NCBI GenBank assembly: GCA_035630615.1
Contig: DASQKI010000049.1
Location: 1-64,000 of the forward strand
DNA length: 64,000 nt
Source: DATFRX01 sp035630615
GTDB lineage: Bacteria; Actinomycetota; Actinomycetes; Propionibacteriales; Nocardioidaceae
Direction of reading: 5' to 3'
Under the pieces are notes generated by a model, which was not told the origin of the DNA, ran no database searches, and saw only the letters and a program-made list of their open reading frames with translations. The stretch's first letter is position 1, and the number at the start of each line of letters is the position of its first letter. Position numbers and translations under genes: made by a program. Of this stretch, positions 36,332-45,081 are shown piece after piece.

Positions 36332-37951
36332 TCACGAGACTTCAAGGTTCCGTGCGGCGACGAGGGCGGCTTGGTAGACATCTTCGATGCTGTGCCGCTG
36401 GCCCTCGTCTCTTTCGGGAACCACCCCAAGGGCGCGTGCGTGCCATTCTTCGGCTGTCTTGAAGAGCCCTGCCTGTCGTTGCGGGTCGAGTTCGTCGTGA
36501 GCCTTTGCGAGATAGATGAGCGCTGTCTCATTGTGAGCGTTGGCGTAGAGGGGATCGAGCGTTCTCGCCTTGGCGTAGTAGTTCAGGGCGGTGTCGAGGT
36601 CACCATCGCGCCGGGCGATCTCTGCGAGGTTGGCGTAGACCATCTTGTTGGGGTAGAGATCGACAACTCGCTCCAGAAGTGCTTTGGCGCCGGCCAGGTC
36701 ACCCTTCTTGGTGATCATGAGGAAGGCTTGGTTGTTCGCCGCAAACGACTTGATCTGTCGCTCGCTGAGGGAGTCGCCCGTGAGGCTTCCGATCGATGAG
36801 TACTCACTGATCGCGGCGTCGACGTTGTCAGCGAGTTGGTGGGCCCACGCACGGGCGAACTTCGTCTCTTCGAGATCGGGCCTCAACCCGATCGCTTGTT
36901 GGCTCGCCAGCTCTGCCCGCTCTACCCATGGCCCGCCTCCCAGGCCGTATCGGTGGACGTTCTGGGCGTAGGCCATGGTCAGTCCGGCAAGTGCGAGTGC
37001 CCGCAGGATCGGCTCTTCACTCGCAGCGGCGATGCGGAAGAGTTCGATGGCTTTGGCGTTCTCACTCTCGCGGTACTTGTTGTAGAGCAGGCAGGCCGCG
37101 TTGTAGGCGGCTAGGTGGTAGTTCTGATCGATGGCGACGGCGGAGAGGTACAGATCGAGTGACCGGTCGCGACTGGCGATATCCCCGGTGCGGAGGAAGC
37201 GGAGGTTGTCGGCGTATCCGTCGAGGAAGGACGAGTAGGCCGCCCAGATGGAAGTGCCCGCCTCGAGCGTCATCCGTTCCCTCGCGATACCGAATGCGAG
37301 GTCGTCCACCATGTCGAGCAGCTGCCCGTCCGTCTCGAGTGCGCGCCGTTGCACCACGAGCGTCCGGGTGACCCGCACCTTCGACGTCCGGCCGCCGAGC
37401 GAGCGATGCCGCGTAAAGGTGAACTGCGAGGAGAGTCGAGCCGCGGCACCCAGCCGGTACAGGCTACCGCGCACGAGCTTCCTCGCGGCGAGCCCGCGCA
37501 GTCGATAGAACGCGGCGAAGAGAAAGTCGGGGGAGAATGTTACGCCCAGCAAGCTGATGGGTCCGATCGCCTGGCCGCTAATTGGATGCTCGACGACAAG
37601 ACGCTCGATGTGCTCATCGAGCGGTCGTTCCGGCAGGAATCTTGCTGCCGGTCCGAGTTGTAACGGCGACGAGGCATCCTGCCCGCGAGCTGCCTCAGCG
37701 CGGACCGCTTGGTGCTTGCTGACCACGGCGGTCTCGATTCCATCGAGTTGCTCCGCAAGGACGTCAGCGACCCAAGCAGCCGCGTCGCCCCCCGAGAAGG
37801 GCATGACGAGTGTCGAACTCCCCAACGCGACCTGGAGAAGCGAACGAACCAGACCCACCAACAGACCCAGAACCACGAGGACCGCCAACAGCACCCCTGC
37901 GAGCTCCAGCACATGGAGCAGGTCAGCGACAACCTCGTCGACCCGGTCCAT
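36332..37951 (-). CDS. Membrane-anchored TPR protein of unknown function
   Basis: 539 residues. One N-terminal membrane helix (residues ~12-40, VLELAGVLLAVLVVLGLLVGLV), a ~230-residue middle region of unknown fold, and a C-terminal solenoid. In the solenoid tetratricopeptide-like repeats are visible (AAYNAACLLYNKYRE...AIELFRIA; LLERVVDLYPNKMVYANLAEIARRDGDLDTALNYYAKA; ARTLDPLYANAHNETALIYLAKA). Likely a scaffold at the inner membrane. Base use is less GC-rich than in the flanking operons, consistent with acquired DNA. ATG 37951 follows GGTGAGAG; a GTG one codon earlier is possible. Confidence 0.75.
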   Translation of the reverse strand: MDRVDEVVADLLHVLELAGVLLAVLVVLGLLVGLVRSLLQVALGSSTLVMPFSGGDAAAWVADVLAEQLDGIETAVVSKHQAVRAEAARGQDASSPLQLGPAARFLPERPLDEHIERLVVEHPISGQAIGPISLLGVTFSPDFLFAAFYRLRGLAARKLVRGSLYRLGAAARLSSQFTFTRHRSLGGRTSKVRVTRTLVVQRRALETDGQLLDMVDDLAFGIARERMTLEAGTSIWAAYSSFLDGYADNLRFLRTGDIASRDRSLDLYLSAVAIDQNYHLAAYNAACLLYNKYRESENAKAIELFRIAAASEEPILRALALAGLTMAYAQNVHRYGLGGGPWVERAELASQQAIGLRPDLEETKFARAWAHQLADNVDAAISEYSSIGSLTGDSLSERQIKSFAANNQAFLMITKKGDLAGAKALLERVVDLYPNKMVYANLAEIARRDGDLDTALNYYAKARTLDPLYANAHNETALIYLAKAHDELDPQRQAGLFKTAEEWHARALGVVPERDEGQRHSIEDVYQAALVAARNLEVS

Positions 37952-37986
37952 CACGCTCTCACCGTCAGTTGCGCGTGCCGGTGGGG

Positions 37987-38334
37987 CTACCGGAAGCAGT
38001 AGGAGTCAGATGAGGCGTCGCCGCCCTGCAGACGGACCTGGTGCACACGACGGCCGCGGAACTCTAGGTCGGACATGTCGTGACCTTCGTGCATCAAGGC
38101 GCTGCTGCAGGCGTTCCCACCGAAGTGGTGGAACTCGTCGCCGAGCGCCGGTGAGTCCACCCAGCCGACCACCCGGCCGTAGTCGTCGGAGTCCGGGTCC
38201 ACGTCGACCACCGTCAGCGCGTCGGGCTGCTTGCCGGCGCGGTCGAAGGCCACGACGTAGGCGAGGCGCTCGGGCGGGGCGGACGCCGCCTCATGAGCGG
38301 TGCGGTAGAAGGTCGGATCCAGCAGGTCGCTCAT
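37987..38334 (-). pseudogene. Selenium-binding protein 56/methanethiol oxidase, internally deleted
   Basis: The frame encodes 115 residues. Residues ~1-88 are the N-terminus of the SBP56 family (DPTFYRTAHEAASAPPERLAYV, TVVDVDPDSDDYGRVVGWV, LGDEFHHFGGNACSSALMH). The last ~22 (HQVRLQGGDASSDSYCF) match the C-terminus of the same family, as in human SELENBP1 HELRYPGGDCSSDIWI. About 350 central residues are missing, and the two ends are joined in frame. The usual FGWN is FGGN here. ATG at 38334. The product cannot hold the propeller, so it should be inactive as methanethiol oxidase, but an in-frame mini-protein could still be made. Confidence 0.85.
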
Positions 38335-38408
38335 ACGATCACCTCTTGCTCGACAGTAGGTCCGCACCTCGCCCCTGGCAACGGGTAGGGCGTCGATCCG
38401 GTCTGTCC

Positions 38409-39188
38409 TCAGCTCCGCAGGTAGGACGCGCCGTTCACGTCGATGATCGTGCCTGACGCGAAGCGCGCCCCTGGCGAGGCGAGCCACAGCACCGCGGCTG
38501 CGACCTCCTCGGGTTCTGCCACCCGGCCGAACGGCGACTGAGCGCGTACGGCGTCGCCGGCCGCACCGTCGAGCACCTCGCGGGCCATCTCGGTTTGCAC
38601 GAAGCCCGGCGCCACGGTCCCGACCGAGATGTGGTGCGGCGCCAAAACGAGCGCCATCGACTGCCCGAACGCGTTCATCCCGGCCTTGGATGCGGCGTAC
38701 GCGGGGCAGTTCGGCTCCCCGCGGAATGCTCCTCTGCTCGACACATTGACCACCGCACCGCCGCCTGCGGCGCGCAGGTGCGGTATCGCGCAGAAGGTGG
38801 CGTTGGCAGCGCCGATGAGATTGGTGGCGAGGGTTTGCGACCACGTCGCCTGCCAGTCCTCGTACGACGTCGACAGCGGCGGGTGGGCGAGGAACACCCC
38901 GGCGTTGTTGACCAGCACGTCGAGGCGGCCGAGTCGCTCGGCGGCCGAGTCCACGGCGAGGCGAACCTCGTCGGGTCGAGCCAGGTCGGCCTGTACCAGC
39001 ACATGCCCTTCCCCGGCGAGGGAGTCGCGCACCGCTTCGGCCTTCTGCGCTGACCTGCCGTAGTGGACCGCGACCCGGTCGCCATGCTGAGCGAAGGCGC
39101 GAGCGACGGCGGCGCCGATGCCGCCCGAGCCTCCGGTGACAAGAACTGCTCGGCCGTCGTGGCGGGTGGAAGAAGTATCACTGGCCAT
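38409..39188 (-). CDS. SDR family oxidoreductase (FabG-like)
   Basis: 259 residues, classical short-chain dehydrogenase: cofactor motif VTGGSGGIGAAVA (TGxxxGIG), NNAG (LVNNAGVF), catalytic Ser (VVNVSSRG), YxxxK (YAASKAGMN), and the PGFVQTEM region. The residues after the second strand (VHYGRSAQKAEAV) suggest NADP. Substrate unknown. ATG 39188. Followed by the deleted SBP56 gene in the same direction. Confidence 0.92.
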   Translation of the reverse strand: MASDTSSTRHDGRAVLVTGGSGGIGAAVARAFAQHGDRVAVHYGRSAQKAEAVRDSLAGEGHVLVQADLARPDEVRLAVDSAAERLGRLDVLVNNAGVFLAHPPLSTSYEDWQATWSQTLATNLIGAANATFCAIPHLRAAGGGAVVNVSSRGAFRGEPNCPAYAASKAGMNAFGQSMALVLAPHHISVGTVAPGFVQTEMAREVLDGAAGDAVRAQSPFGRVAEPEEVAAAVLWLASPGARFASGTIIDVNGASYLRS

Positions 39189-39271
39189 GGCGTCATCCTT
39201 CCGGATGACGAGCCGCGGGTGCTTCGAAAATGACTGGCGTCCGGTCCGGATGGATGCTGGGGTATTCGGCG

Positions 39272-39686
39272 ATGACCGTCCTGCAAGATCTGATCCGTCC
39301 GGAGAAGTACCCCCGCTCGTCTCGCTACGATCCGGCGTGGCTCACGGCTGAACATAGGCCCCAATCCGCTCTGGTTGCTCGAAGACCTGGCGACGGACCT
39401 CGACCTCCAGCCTCAGATGCGGGTGCTCGATCTGGGTTCGGGCATGGGTGCGACGTCGGTGTTCCTGGCCCGGGTGGTCAGCTGGCGATCGCCACGCCGG
39501 GCGCTGCGTGACCTCGGTGGCATCCCGCCGCACATCAAGGCGTGTGTCGGCTGGGAGGCGATGGCCTGGCATGGCGCGGAGTGGTGGCAGCTTCATATCA
39601 CCATGCTCGAAGCCGACGGAGGACGGTTTCTGTCGTTTGCGCTGGTGACCGCCAGGAAGCCCGCAACGCCACCGTCACACGAGTGA
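39272..39686 (+). pseudogene. SAM-dependent methyltransferase remnant with frameshift and internal deletions
   Basis: Starts MTVLQDLIRPEKYPRSSRYDP, as in a family whose members continue ...GPNPLWLLE...MRVLDLGSGxGATSVFLAR. Here the frame breaks near 39345, and the continuation (GPNPLWLLEDLATDLDL, MRVLDLGSGMGATSVFLAR) is in another frame. After FLAR the text jumps to RALRDLGGIPPHIKACVGWEAMAWHGAEWW and then to LEADGGRFLSFALVTARK, segments that lie far downstream in intact homologs. So the gene has one frameshift and at least two deletions, while start and end are kept. Clearly non-functional as a methyltransferase. Confidence 0.82.
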
Positions 39687-39715
39687 CGCACGCCCCGCCC
39701 GCCGTCGACTGACGT

Positions 39716-40534
39716 CTAGATCCGGAAGCAGAGGTTGAGGAAGCGCTCGGCCTGGCGGATGTCGCCGCGTACGGCCCCCGCGTTGATCCGGCCGTACGCA
39801 GTCAGGATGAAGCTGGCCGGGTCGAACTCGAGCACCGTCGGTACGCCGTCGAGGCTCGCCGGCTCGAACGCGACCCCGTCGGGCGAGACGTCGAGGCGGG
39901 TCGCGCCGGCGTTGTGACCGGACGTGATCCGCACGCCGACGGAGTAGGCCTCGTCGTCGGGCTGGCACTGGGCGGTGGCCTGCCAGAGGATGAAGCCGAG
40001 CGGCACCAACAGATCGGCAGCCTCCGCGGACATGACGTGCGCCCGCCCCGATCCCTCGCGAATGTCCCAGCCGTGCATGGCGTAGTCGACCAGCTGGAAG
40101 ATCGGGTAGAACGGCACGGGCAACGGGCCCATGTACTTGTGCGGGACCTGGAAGGTGCTCCACTCGTTGTCACTCAGGTCGTCGAAGATGCCGAGCATCC
40201 GGTCGAAGTCGCCGCGCAGCCGGAACAGCAGTTCGTCCTGCGGAGTGCCGCGAAACGCTTGGGCCCCGTCGTCGACGTACTTGGCCATCCCGACTAGTCC
40301 CAGGGGCTCGGCGGCCTCGCCGCGTCCACGTGCGGCGTCGAAGGCGACGAAGTACGACTCGGTCGTGTCGACGAGGTGGCCGATGACGTCTCGTACCTGC
40401 CAGTGGCCGGCCCCGGTCGGCGATTCCCACACCTCCGACGGCTCGACCATGGTGAACAGCTTGTTGGCCTCGTGCTTGACGGTTCGGAGCAGATTGTTCT
40501 TGCTGCCCGGATCCATGAAGTTCCACTCGCTCAT
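39716..40534 (-). CDS. DinB/maleylpyruvate isomerase family protein (mycothiol-dependent type)
   Basis: 272 residues. N-terminal four-helix DinB-like domain with a metal-site His in RDVIGHLVDTTESYF and a second in LVDYAMHGWDIREG. The C-terminal sterol-carrier-like domain (about residues 185-272) includes RLDVSPDGVAFEPASLDGVPTVLEFDPASF. The family uses mycothiol as cofactor in characterised members, which fits an actinomycete. The reaction here is unknown (isomerase, S-transferase or detoxification). Starts at 40534 (MSEWNFMDPGSKNN). Confidence 0.85.
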   Translation of the reverse strand: MSEWNFMDPGSKNNLLRTVKHEANKLFTMVEPSEVWESPTGAGHWQVRDVIGHLVDTTESYFVAFDAARGRGEAAEPLGLVGMAKYVDDGAQAFRGTPQDELLFRLRGDFDRMLGIFDDLSDNEWSTFQVPHKYMGPLPVPFYPIFQLVDYAMHGWDIREGSGRAHVMSAEAADLLVPLGFILWQATAQCQPDDEAYSVGVRITSGHNAGATRLDVSPDGVAFEPASLDGVPTVLEFDPASFILTAYGRINAGAVRGDIRQAERFLNLCFRI

Positions 40535-40585
40535 CGCAGGCTCCTTCGCTCCCCGAGGTTTGGGGCGCCTCCGCGGTGGGGCCGG

Positions 40586-41116
40586 TTAGTCCGCCGCGTC
40601 GGGGACGAGCACATCTCCTTCGAAGACGCCGATGCGTTCGCAGTAAAGCTCGATGCCGGTGCCGTTGGGGTCGCGGAAGTAGAGGCTGTCGTCGGCCCCG
40701 CGATCCGGACCCAGGTAGTCGAGTCCGATCTCTTCGAACTTCTTCTTCGCAGCGTCGAACTGCTCTTGTCCGACCGAGATCGCGATGTGCTGGACGTTGC
40801 CGATGGTCTCCTCGAACGCTGGGTGATCGTGTCCGGGGAAGTCGAAGAAGCCGAGCAGGTTGCGGTTGCCGATGTCGAAGAAGAAGTGCGACGACCCTCG
40901 ATAGTCGCGGTTTTCGACCAGCTCGACCAGCGGGAAGCCCAAGACGTCCTGATAGAAGCGGATGGTCTCCTCGACGTCCCGGCAGATCAAGGCCATGTGG
41001 TGCAATCCCCGAGCTGTCGACGGGGGGCGCTGGCCCAGATCGCGCAGATAGGTCTTGCGTAGCTCCTCACGTCGGGCACGGATGGCCTCGAGCTCGGCTC
41101 CCTCTGGCTGGGCCAT
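40586..41116 (-). CDS. VOC family (glyoxalase/extradiol dioxygenase-like) protein
   Basis: 176 residues. A ~40-residue charged N-terminal helix (LEAIRARREELRKTYLRDLG) precedes one vicinal-oxygen-chelate domain made of two beta-alpha-beta-beta-beta modules: GLHHMALICRDVEETIRFYQDVLGFPLVE with metal His, then NVQHIAISVGQEQFDAA with metal His and FRDPNGTGIELY with metal Glu. Metal enzyme of the glyoxalase fold; substrate unknown. ATG 41116 has GAGGAGG upstream. An 18-bp inverted repeat (41157-41174) lies in its promoter. Confidence 0.88.
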   Translation of the reverse strand: MAQPEGAELEAIRARREELRKTYLRDLGQRPPSTARGLHHMALICRDVEETIRFYQDVLGFPLVELVENRDYRGSSHFFFDIGNRNLLGFFDFPGHDHPAFEETIGNVQHIAISVGQEQFDAAKKKFEEIGLDYLGPDRGADDSLYFRDPNGTGIELYCERIGVFEGDVLVPDAAD

Positions 41117-41156
41117 GACAGGACCTCCTCAGAGTCGTCCCGATTGTTGCACCGGG

Positions 41157-41174
41157 TCGTTGAACATACAACGA
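41157..41174. promoter_or_regulatory. Inverted repeat in the VOC promoter
   Basis: TCGTTG-AACATA-CAACGA: 6-bp arms, 6-nt centre, about 45 bp upstream of the VOC start. On the minus strand a TTGTAT/AACAAT pair with 17-bp spacing overlaps it, so a repressor bound here would block the promoter. Confidence 0.45.
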
Positions 41175-41200
41175 TTGCGGACGACGATACGCGGTGTCGC

Positions 41201-41698
41201 TCAGTCGCGCTGACGTTCGTCCCGTTGCCGGATCAGCTCCTCGACCGCGCTCGGGAGGGTCGTCTCGAAGTCGATGAGCTTCGCCCACGTCGGCGTCACG
41301 ACGATCCGTACCATGCCGTCGTAGAGCGAGCGCACTCCCGCCTCCCACTCGACCCGTTGCTCCGGCGTCATCTCGTAGCTGCCGTTCATCTCGAGGTACT
41401 CGTCGGGAATGCCCTCGACGACGTCCAGATCGGCCTGTCCGCGGATGAGCAGGGTCTTTGGTGGGTGTACCTCGGTGTCGATCGTCAGCGCGACTGCGGG
41501 ATTGTGGCGCAGGGCCGGGAGCTTCGGGGCGTTCTTCGCGGTGCACATGACGATTTCCGAGCCGTTCCAGGCGAACCCGATCGGGACGTTGCGGGGAGTC
41601 CCGTCCTTGGCGATGTAGGCCAAGCGGGTCAGGTCTCGGGCGAGGAGCTCCTGGCTGATCGGACGGTTCAGGACCTCGGTGATCTCGTTCGGTTGCAC
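41201..41698 (-). CDS. Pyridoxamine 5'-phosphate oxidase-like flavin/F420-binding protein
   Basis: 165 residues. Split-barrel fold: ISQELLARDLTRLAYIAKDGTPRNVPIGFAWNGSEIVMCT, NPAVALTIDTEVHPPKTLLIRGQADL, then GMVRIVVTPTWAKLIDFETTLP. Many actinobacterial members bind F420 or FMN and reduce or oxidise small molecules. I take the GTG at 41698 (VQPNEITEVL) because GGAAGGAG sits 6 bases before it. An ATG five codons upstream is in frame, but the Shine-Dalgarno sequence would then be inside the gene. Transcribed towards the VOC gene. Confidence 0.8.
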   Translation of the reverse strand: MQPNEITEVLNRPISQELLARDLTRLAYIAKDGTPRNVPIGFAWNGSEIVMCTAKNAPKLPALRHNPAVALTIDTEVHPPKTLLIRGQADLDVVEGIPDEYLEMNGSYEMTPEQRVEWEAGVRSLYDGMVRIVVTPTWAKLIDFETTLPSAVEELIRQRDERQRD

Positions 41699-41739
41699 GA
41701 TGACTCCTTCCATTGTCGCTCGGATGACGTTCGGTGTGC

Positions 41740-42954
41740 CTAGCCAACGCTTACTAGTTGCTCGCTTCGACGCGAGTCCGCCGCTCGGTCGGCAACCCGA
41801 GTGAGCGCTGGGGTGAGCGCGAGCGACACCAGCACGGAGCCCAGCGCCAGCAGCGCGATGGCGTTGCCGACCGTGACGATCTCGGCGACGGTGCCGGCGA
41901 GCAGAGCACCAAGCCCTTGACAGGTCACGCGAGCTGCGGAGTCGACGCCGAGCACCTGTCCGGCCAAGGCCGGCGGTGTGAGCTTCATCAGCAGTTCCTG
42001 CTGAGCCAGTGTGGCTGCGTAGCCGAGACACGCCATTCCGGCGAGGATCGCGGCCAAAGTGACTCCGGGTTGCACGACGAATACGAGGAACGGCAGGGCA
42101 AGCCACAGCCGCAGCCATGCTGCTGACTTGCGCCGCTGGGTTTCGCTGAGGAAGCGCCCCGTGGCCAGGTCTCCGGCGAGCATTCCGACCGCGCCAGCGA
42201 CGAACAGGGCTGCCGCGCCCTCGTTGACGTAGGGGACGAACAGCGCTTCGCACCCGGCGATCAAACCGTTCGGCACGCACAGCGCGATCAGGAGCGGACG
42301 GGTCGACGGCAGCTGCAGAAGCAACCGGTTCCCGCGCCAGGTCTCGACGATGCCGGTGCGCCCAGTACGTCGCGGATCGTGGTCCTTGATCCCGAACCAC
42401 GAGACCGGCACAGCCAGCGCGGCCACTGCCCCGGCGAGCCAGAAGATCTGGCGCTCGCCAAGCAGGTGCAGGAGTGCGCCGCCCACGGCGAATCCTACGA
42501 TCTGCATCACTCCGACAGAGATGTTCATGGCCGAGCGCGCGAGCGCGTATCGGTCGGGAGGAAGCACCTCTGAGAGAAGACCCCACCGCACACCGTTGCC
42601 GACCGACATCACGAACGCAGCGGCGAGCACGATCACGAGCCGCATCCCCGCGGACAGGTCGAACGATGCTTGCAGGATCAGCGCGACAGCCATGACTGCG
42701 GAGATGGCGCTCAGGACCGGACGCGGCGCCGTGGTGTCCGCGGCAGACATCAGGGTGGTCGCGCCCACCACCTGGACCAACGAGGGACCGAACATGGCGG
42801 CGGCGGTCAGGAGTGCGGAGCCGGTCTGGGCGTAGACCAGACTGCCCAGCGTCAGGCTGGCCATCGTGGTCGCGGCGACGCCCAAGGCGCTTCCGATCCA
42901 CAGCGCGCGGAATTCGCTGTGGCGGAACAGGTCGACATAGCCGTGAGTTCTCAT
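41740..42954 (-). CDS. MFS transporter
   Basis: 404 residues, about 12 membrane helices, opening MRTHGYVDLFRHSEFRALWIGSALG, a start typical of the MFS_3/enterobactin-exporter-like group in actinobacteria. The helix 4-5 loop (MSVGNGVRWGLLSEVLPPDRYALARSAMNI) is characteristic. The protein ends in a charged tail. Divergent from a LysR regulator 74 bp away with a T-N11-A site between them, so the regulator likely controls this exporter. Substrate unknown. Confidence 0.88.
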   Translation of the reverse strand: MRTHGYVDLFRHSEFRALWIGSALGVAATTMASLTLGSLVYAQTGSALLTAAAMFGPSLVQVVGATTLMSAADTTAPRPVLSAISAVMAVALILQASFDLSAGMRLVIVLAAAFVMSVGNGVRWGLLSEVLPPDRYALARSAMNISVGVMQIVGFAVGGALLHLLGERQIFWLAGAVAALAVPVSWFGIKDHDPRRTGRTGIVETWRGNRLLLQLPSTRPLLIALCVPNGLIAGCEALFVPYVNEGAAALFVAGAVGMLAGDLATGRFLSETQRRKSAAWLRLWLALPFLVFVVQPGVTLAAILAGMACLGYAATLAQQELLMKLTPPALAGQVLGVDSAARVTCQGLGALLAGTVAEIVTVGNAIALLALGSVLVSLALTPALTRVADRAADSRRSEQLVSVG

Positions 42955-42998
42955 GCATCCAGCCTCAGCGACGCCAACTCATACGTCCAATGCCAGTT

Positions 42999-43013
42999 AT
43001 CGCTACTTTCGAT
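42999..43013. promoter_or_regulatory. LysR-type operator (T-N11-A)
   Basis: ATCG-CTACTTT-CGAT: a 15-bp interrupted palindrome that fits the LysR T-N11-A rule (T43000 to A43012). It lies in the 74-bp divergent spacer between the MFS and lysR genes. Confidence 0.6.
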
Positions 43014-43028
43014 TGATACTGTCTATGA

Positions 43029-43892
43029 ATGCTCGATCTGGTTCGACTGAAGGTCCTGGCGGCGGTGAGCCTGCACGGCTCGGTGACCGAGGCGGCACAC
43101 GAGTTGGGATACGCGCAGCCCTCGGTGAGCCACCATCTCAGGCGCCTCGAGGCAGAGGTCGGAGTCCAGCTGACGCAACGGGTCGGCCGAGGCATCCGGC
43201 TCACGCCGGCGGGTGTGCTGTTGGCCCAACGCGCTGTAGAGATCCTGGGCAGAGTGGAGTCGGCCGAGGACGAGGTGGCGTCCATCGCGGGACTTCGTAG
43301 CGGCCGCGTTCGTGTGGCCGGCTTTCAATCCGTCTTGAGCACCGTGGTGGCACAGGCGGCGGCCACCCTTCACGCGTCCTCACCTGGCATCGAGCTCAGC
43401 CTCGCCGATCTTCACCCAGAGGTGGCGCTGCAGGCACTGCGTGAAGGCACGATCGACGTGGCTGTCATCTTCCGGTACGACGACTCGGTCCCCGATGACG
43501 TGCACGTCCGACATCTTTTCGACGACCCGATGCACTTGGTGAGCCGCGAGGCCGGCCAAACCTTGGCGGACCACAAGGACTCGCCTTGGATTGCCGGGTG
43601 CGAGCGCTGTCGGCAAGAACTCCTGAGTGCCTGTCATGCCGTCGGCTTCACGCCTCGCATCGCGTATACGAGTGACGACCCACTCGTCGAGCAGTCTTTG
43701 GTGGCGGCCGGACTGGGCGTCACCACGATCCCCGGACTCTCGCTCAAGACCCATCGCGTTCCCGGCGTGGAGACGTCGGAGCTGGCCGACTTTCGTCGTC
43801 GCGTCTATGTCGCTACCTACGGTGAGCCTCCACAGCCACCCGCGACCAAGGCCTTCGTCGACGCCGTGGTCGAGGCCGCCTCCCTGTTGTAG
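43029..43892 (+). CDS. LysR family transcriptional regulator
   Basis: 287 residues. N-terminal winged helix-turn-helix (residues 1-60: LKVLAAVSLHGSVTEAAHELGYAQPSVSHHLRRLEAEVG) and a periplasmic-binding-like effector domain (residues ~90-287). Start ATG 43029 has no Shine-Dalgarno sequence, and the promoter-like GATACT is only about 10 bases upstream, so the transcript may be leaderless. Probably regulates the divergent MFS gene and itself through the T-N11-A box. Confidence 0.92.
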   Translation: MLDLVRLKVLAAVSLHGSVTEAAHELGYAQPSVSHHLRRLEAEVGVQLTQRVGRGIRLTPAGVLLAQRAVEILGRVESAEDEVASIAGLRSGRVRVAGFQSVLSTVVAQAAATLHASSPGIELSLADLHPEVALQALREGTIDVAVIFRYDDSVPDDVHVRHLFDDPMHLVSREAGQTLADHKDSPWIAGCERCRQELLSACHAVGFTPRIAYTSDDPLVEQSLVAAGLGVTTIPGLSLKTHRVPGVETSELADFRRRVYVATYGEPPQPPATKAFVDAVVEAASLL

Positions 43893-43977
43893 CGCCGCTG
43901 CCTCGCTGATCTCGAACAAGTGGCCGAGCTGCAGTACGCACGAGCTGCCGCCGTACTCCCGATATACCGTAGGTTGC

Positions 43978-44168
43978 TTACCCGAGCTCGTCGGCCAACA
44001 AGTCCATCAGCAGGCCGTCGTGCCACGTGCCGTCGGCACCTCGCTCGTACTGTCGCATGATGCCGACCGGTCGGAAGCCCACCTTCGCCAGCGCTGTCGT
44101 ACCTCGGGCGTGGACCGGATGCGGGCCAGCGTCGGGACGTCGGCCGGGGTGGCGGCGCGAAGGATCAC
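43978..44168 (-). pseudogene. GNAT acetyltransferase remnant (AAC(6')-like) with the middle deleted
   Basis: On the minus strand from GTG 44168 the frame reads VILRAATPADVPTLARIRSTPEVRQRWR in two consecutive blocks, a typical GNAT N-terminus. Downstream, in another frame, it reads KVGFRPVGIMRQYERGADGT then WHDGLLMDLLADELG and a TAA at 43978, a typical C-terminus (GFxPVGxMRxYxRxxDGxWHDGLLMDL). About 100 central residues, including the acetyl-CoA site, are missing. Both gene ends are kept within 191 bp. The other parts of 43893-44272 show no gene. Confidence 0.8.
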
Positions 44169-44272
44169 GAGTCGCCGACTAGCTGCACGTCTCGCGACTC
44201 TACAAGCGGTCGAGACGGGACTGGCTTCGGACTACGTTGGGGGCGGGTCCAACGCTGAGCGAGGAGGCGTCG

Positions 44273-45067
44273 ATGATGAGCGGGAACCTGCCCGAGGTGG
44301 TGTCGCGCGAGGAGTGGCTCGCCGCGAGGAAGGACCTGCTGGAGAAGGAGAAGGAGCTCACCCGAGCGCACGACCGGGTGAACGCCGAGCGCCGCCGTCT
44401 GCCGATGGTCCGCGTGGACAAGCCGTACACGTTCGAGGGCCCGAATGGACAGGTCGGCCTTCTCGACCTGTTCGACGGCCGGCCGCAGCTGGTGATGCAC
44501 CACTTCATGTGGGCCTTCGACATCGACGACGCCGGCAACGAGCATCCCCATGACACCGGCTGTACGAGCTGTTCCTCCGCAGCCGACGGGATCGGCAACC
44601 TGCGGCAGCTCCACGCCCGCAACACCACGCTTGTCGCGGTCACGCGGGCGCCGTACAAGACGCTCGCTGCCTACCGCAAGCGCATGGGTTGGACGTTCCC
44701 GTGGTACTCCTCGGAGGGCAGCGACTTCAACTACGACTTCCACGCGACCCTTGACGACCGGGTGGCACCGGTGCAGCTCTTCCACCGCAACGAGGCCGAG
44801 CTCGCCGAGGCCGGGATGCCGTGGTCGGAGGACATGCGCGGCGACTATCCGGGCATCAGCGCGTTCCTGCGCGACGGCGGCGAGGTCTTCCATACGTACT
44901 CCACGTACGGTCGGGGCATCGAGGCGTTCCACTACGGCATTCCGTACCTCGATCTCACCGCGCTCGGACGTCAGGAGCCGTGGGAGGAGCCGAAGGGACG
45001 GGCCGAACCACTCGGTATGCACGTCGGCGGCCCCAACCTGCGCGTCCCTGACGAGTACGACACCTGA
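44273..45067 (+). CDS. DUF899 (thioredoxin-like) family protein
   Basis: 264 residues beginning MMSGNLPEVVSREEWLAARK and containing LLEKEKELTRAHDRVNAERRRLPMV, GRPQLVMHHFMW, the cysteine pair in DTGCTSCSSAADG, LVAVTRAPYKTLAAYRKRMGW and GISAFLRDGGEVFHTYSTYGRG. These are the DUF899 hallmarks. The family has a thioredoxin/peroxiredoxin-like fold and is often called a dithiol-disulfide isomerase, with little biochemical proof. GAGGAGG precedes the start. The next gene begins 14 bp downstream. Confidence 0.9.
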   Translation: MMSGNLPEVVSREEWLAARKDLLEKEKELTRAHDRVNAERRRLPMVRVDKPYTFEGPNGQVGLLDLFDGRPQLVMHHFMWAFDIDDAGNEHPHDTGCTSCSSAADGIGNLRQLHARNTTLVAVTRAPYKTLAAYRKRMGWTFPWYSSEGSDFNYDFHATLDDRVAPVQLFHRNEAELAEAGMPWSEDMRGDYPGISAFLRDGGEVFHTYSTYGRGIEAFHYGIPYLDLTALGRQEPWEEPKGRAEPLGMHVGGPNLRVPDEYDT

Positions 45068-45081
45068 CCGGCGACCCCAAG

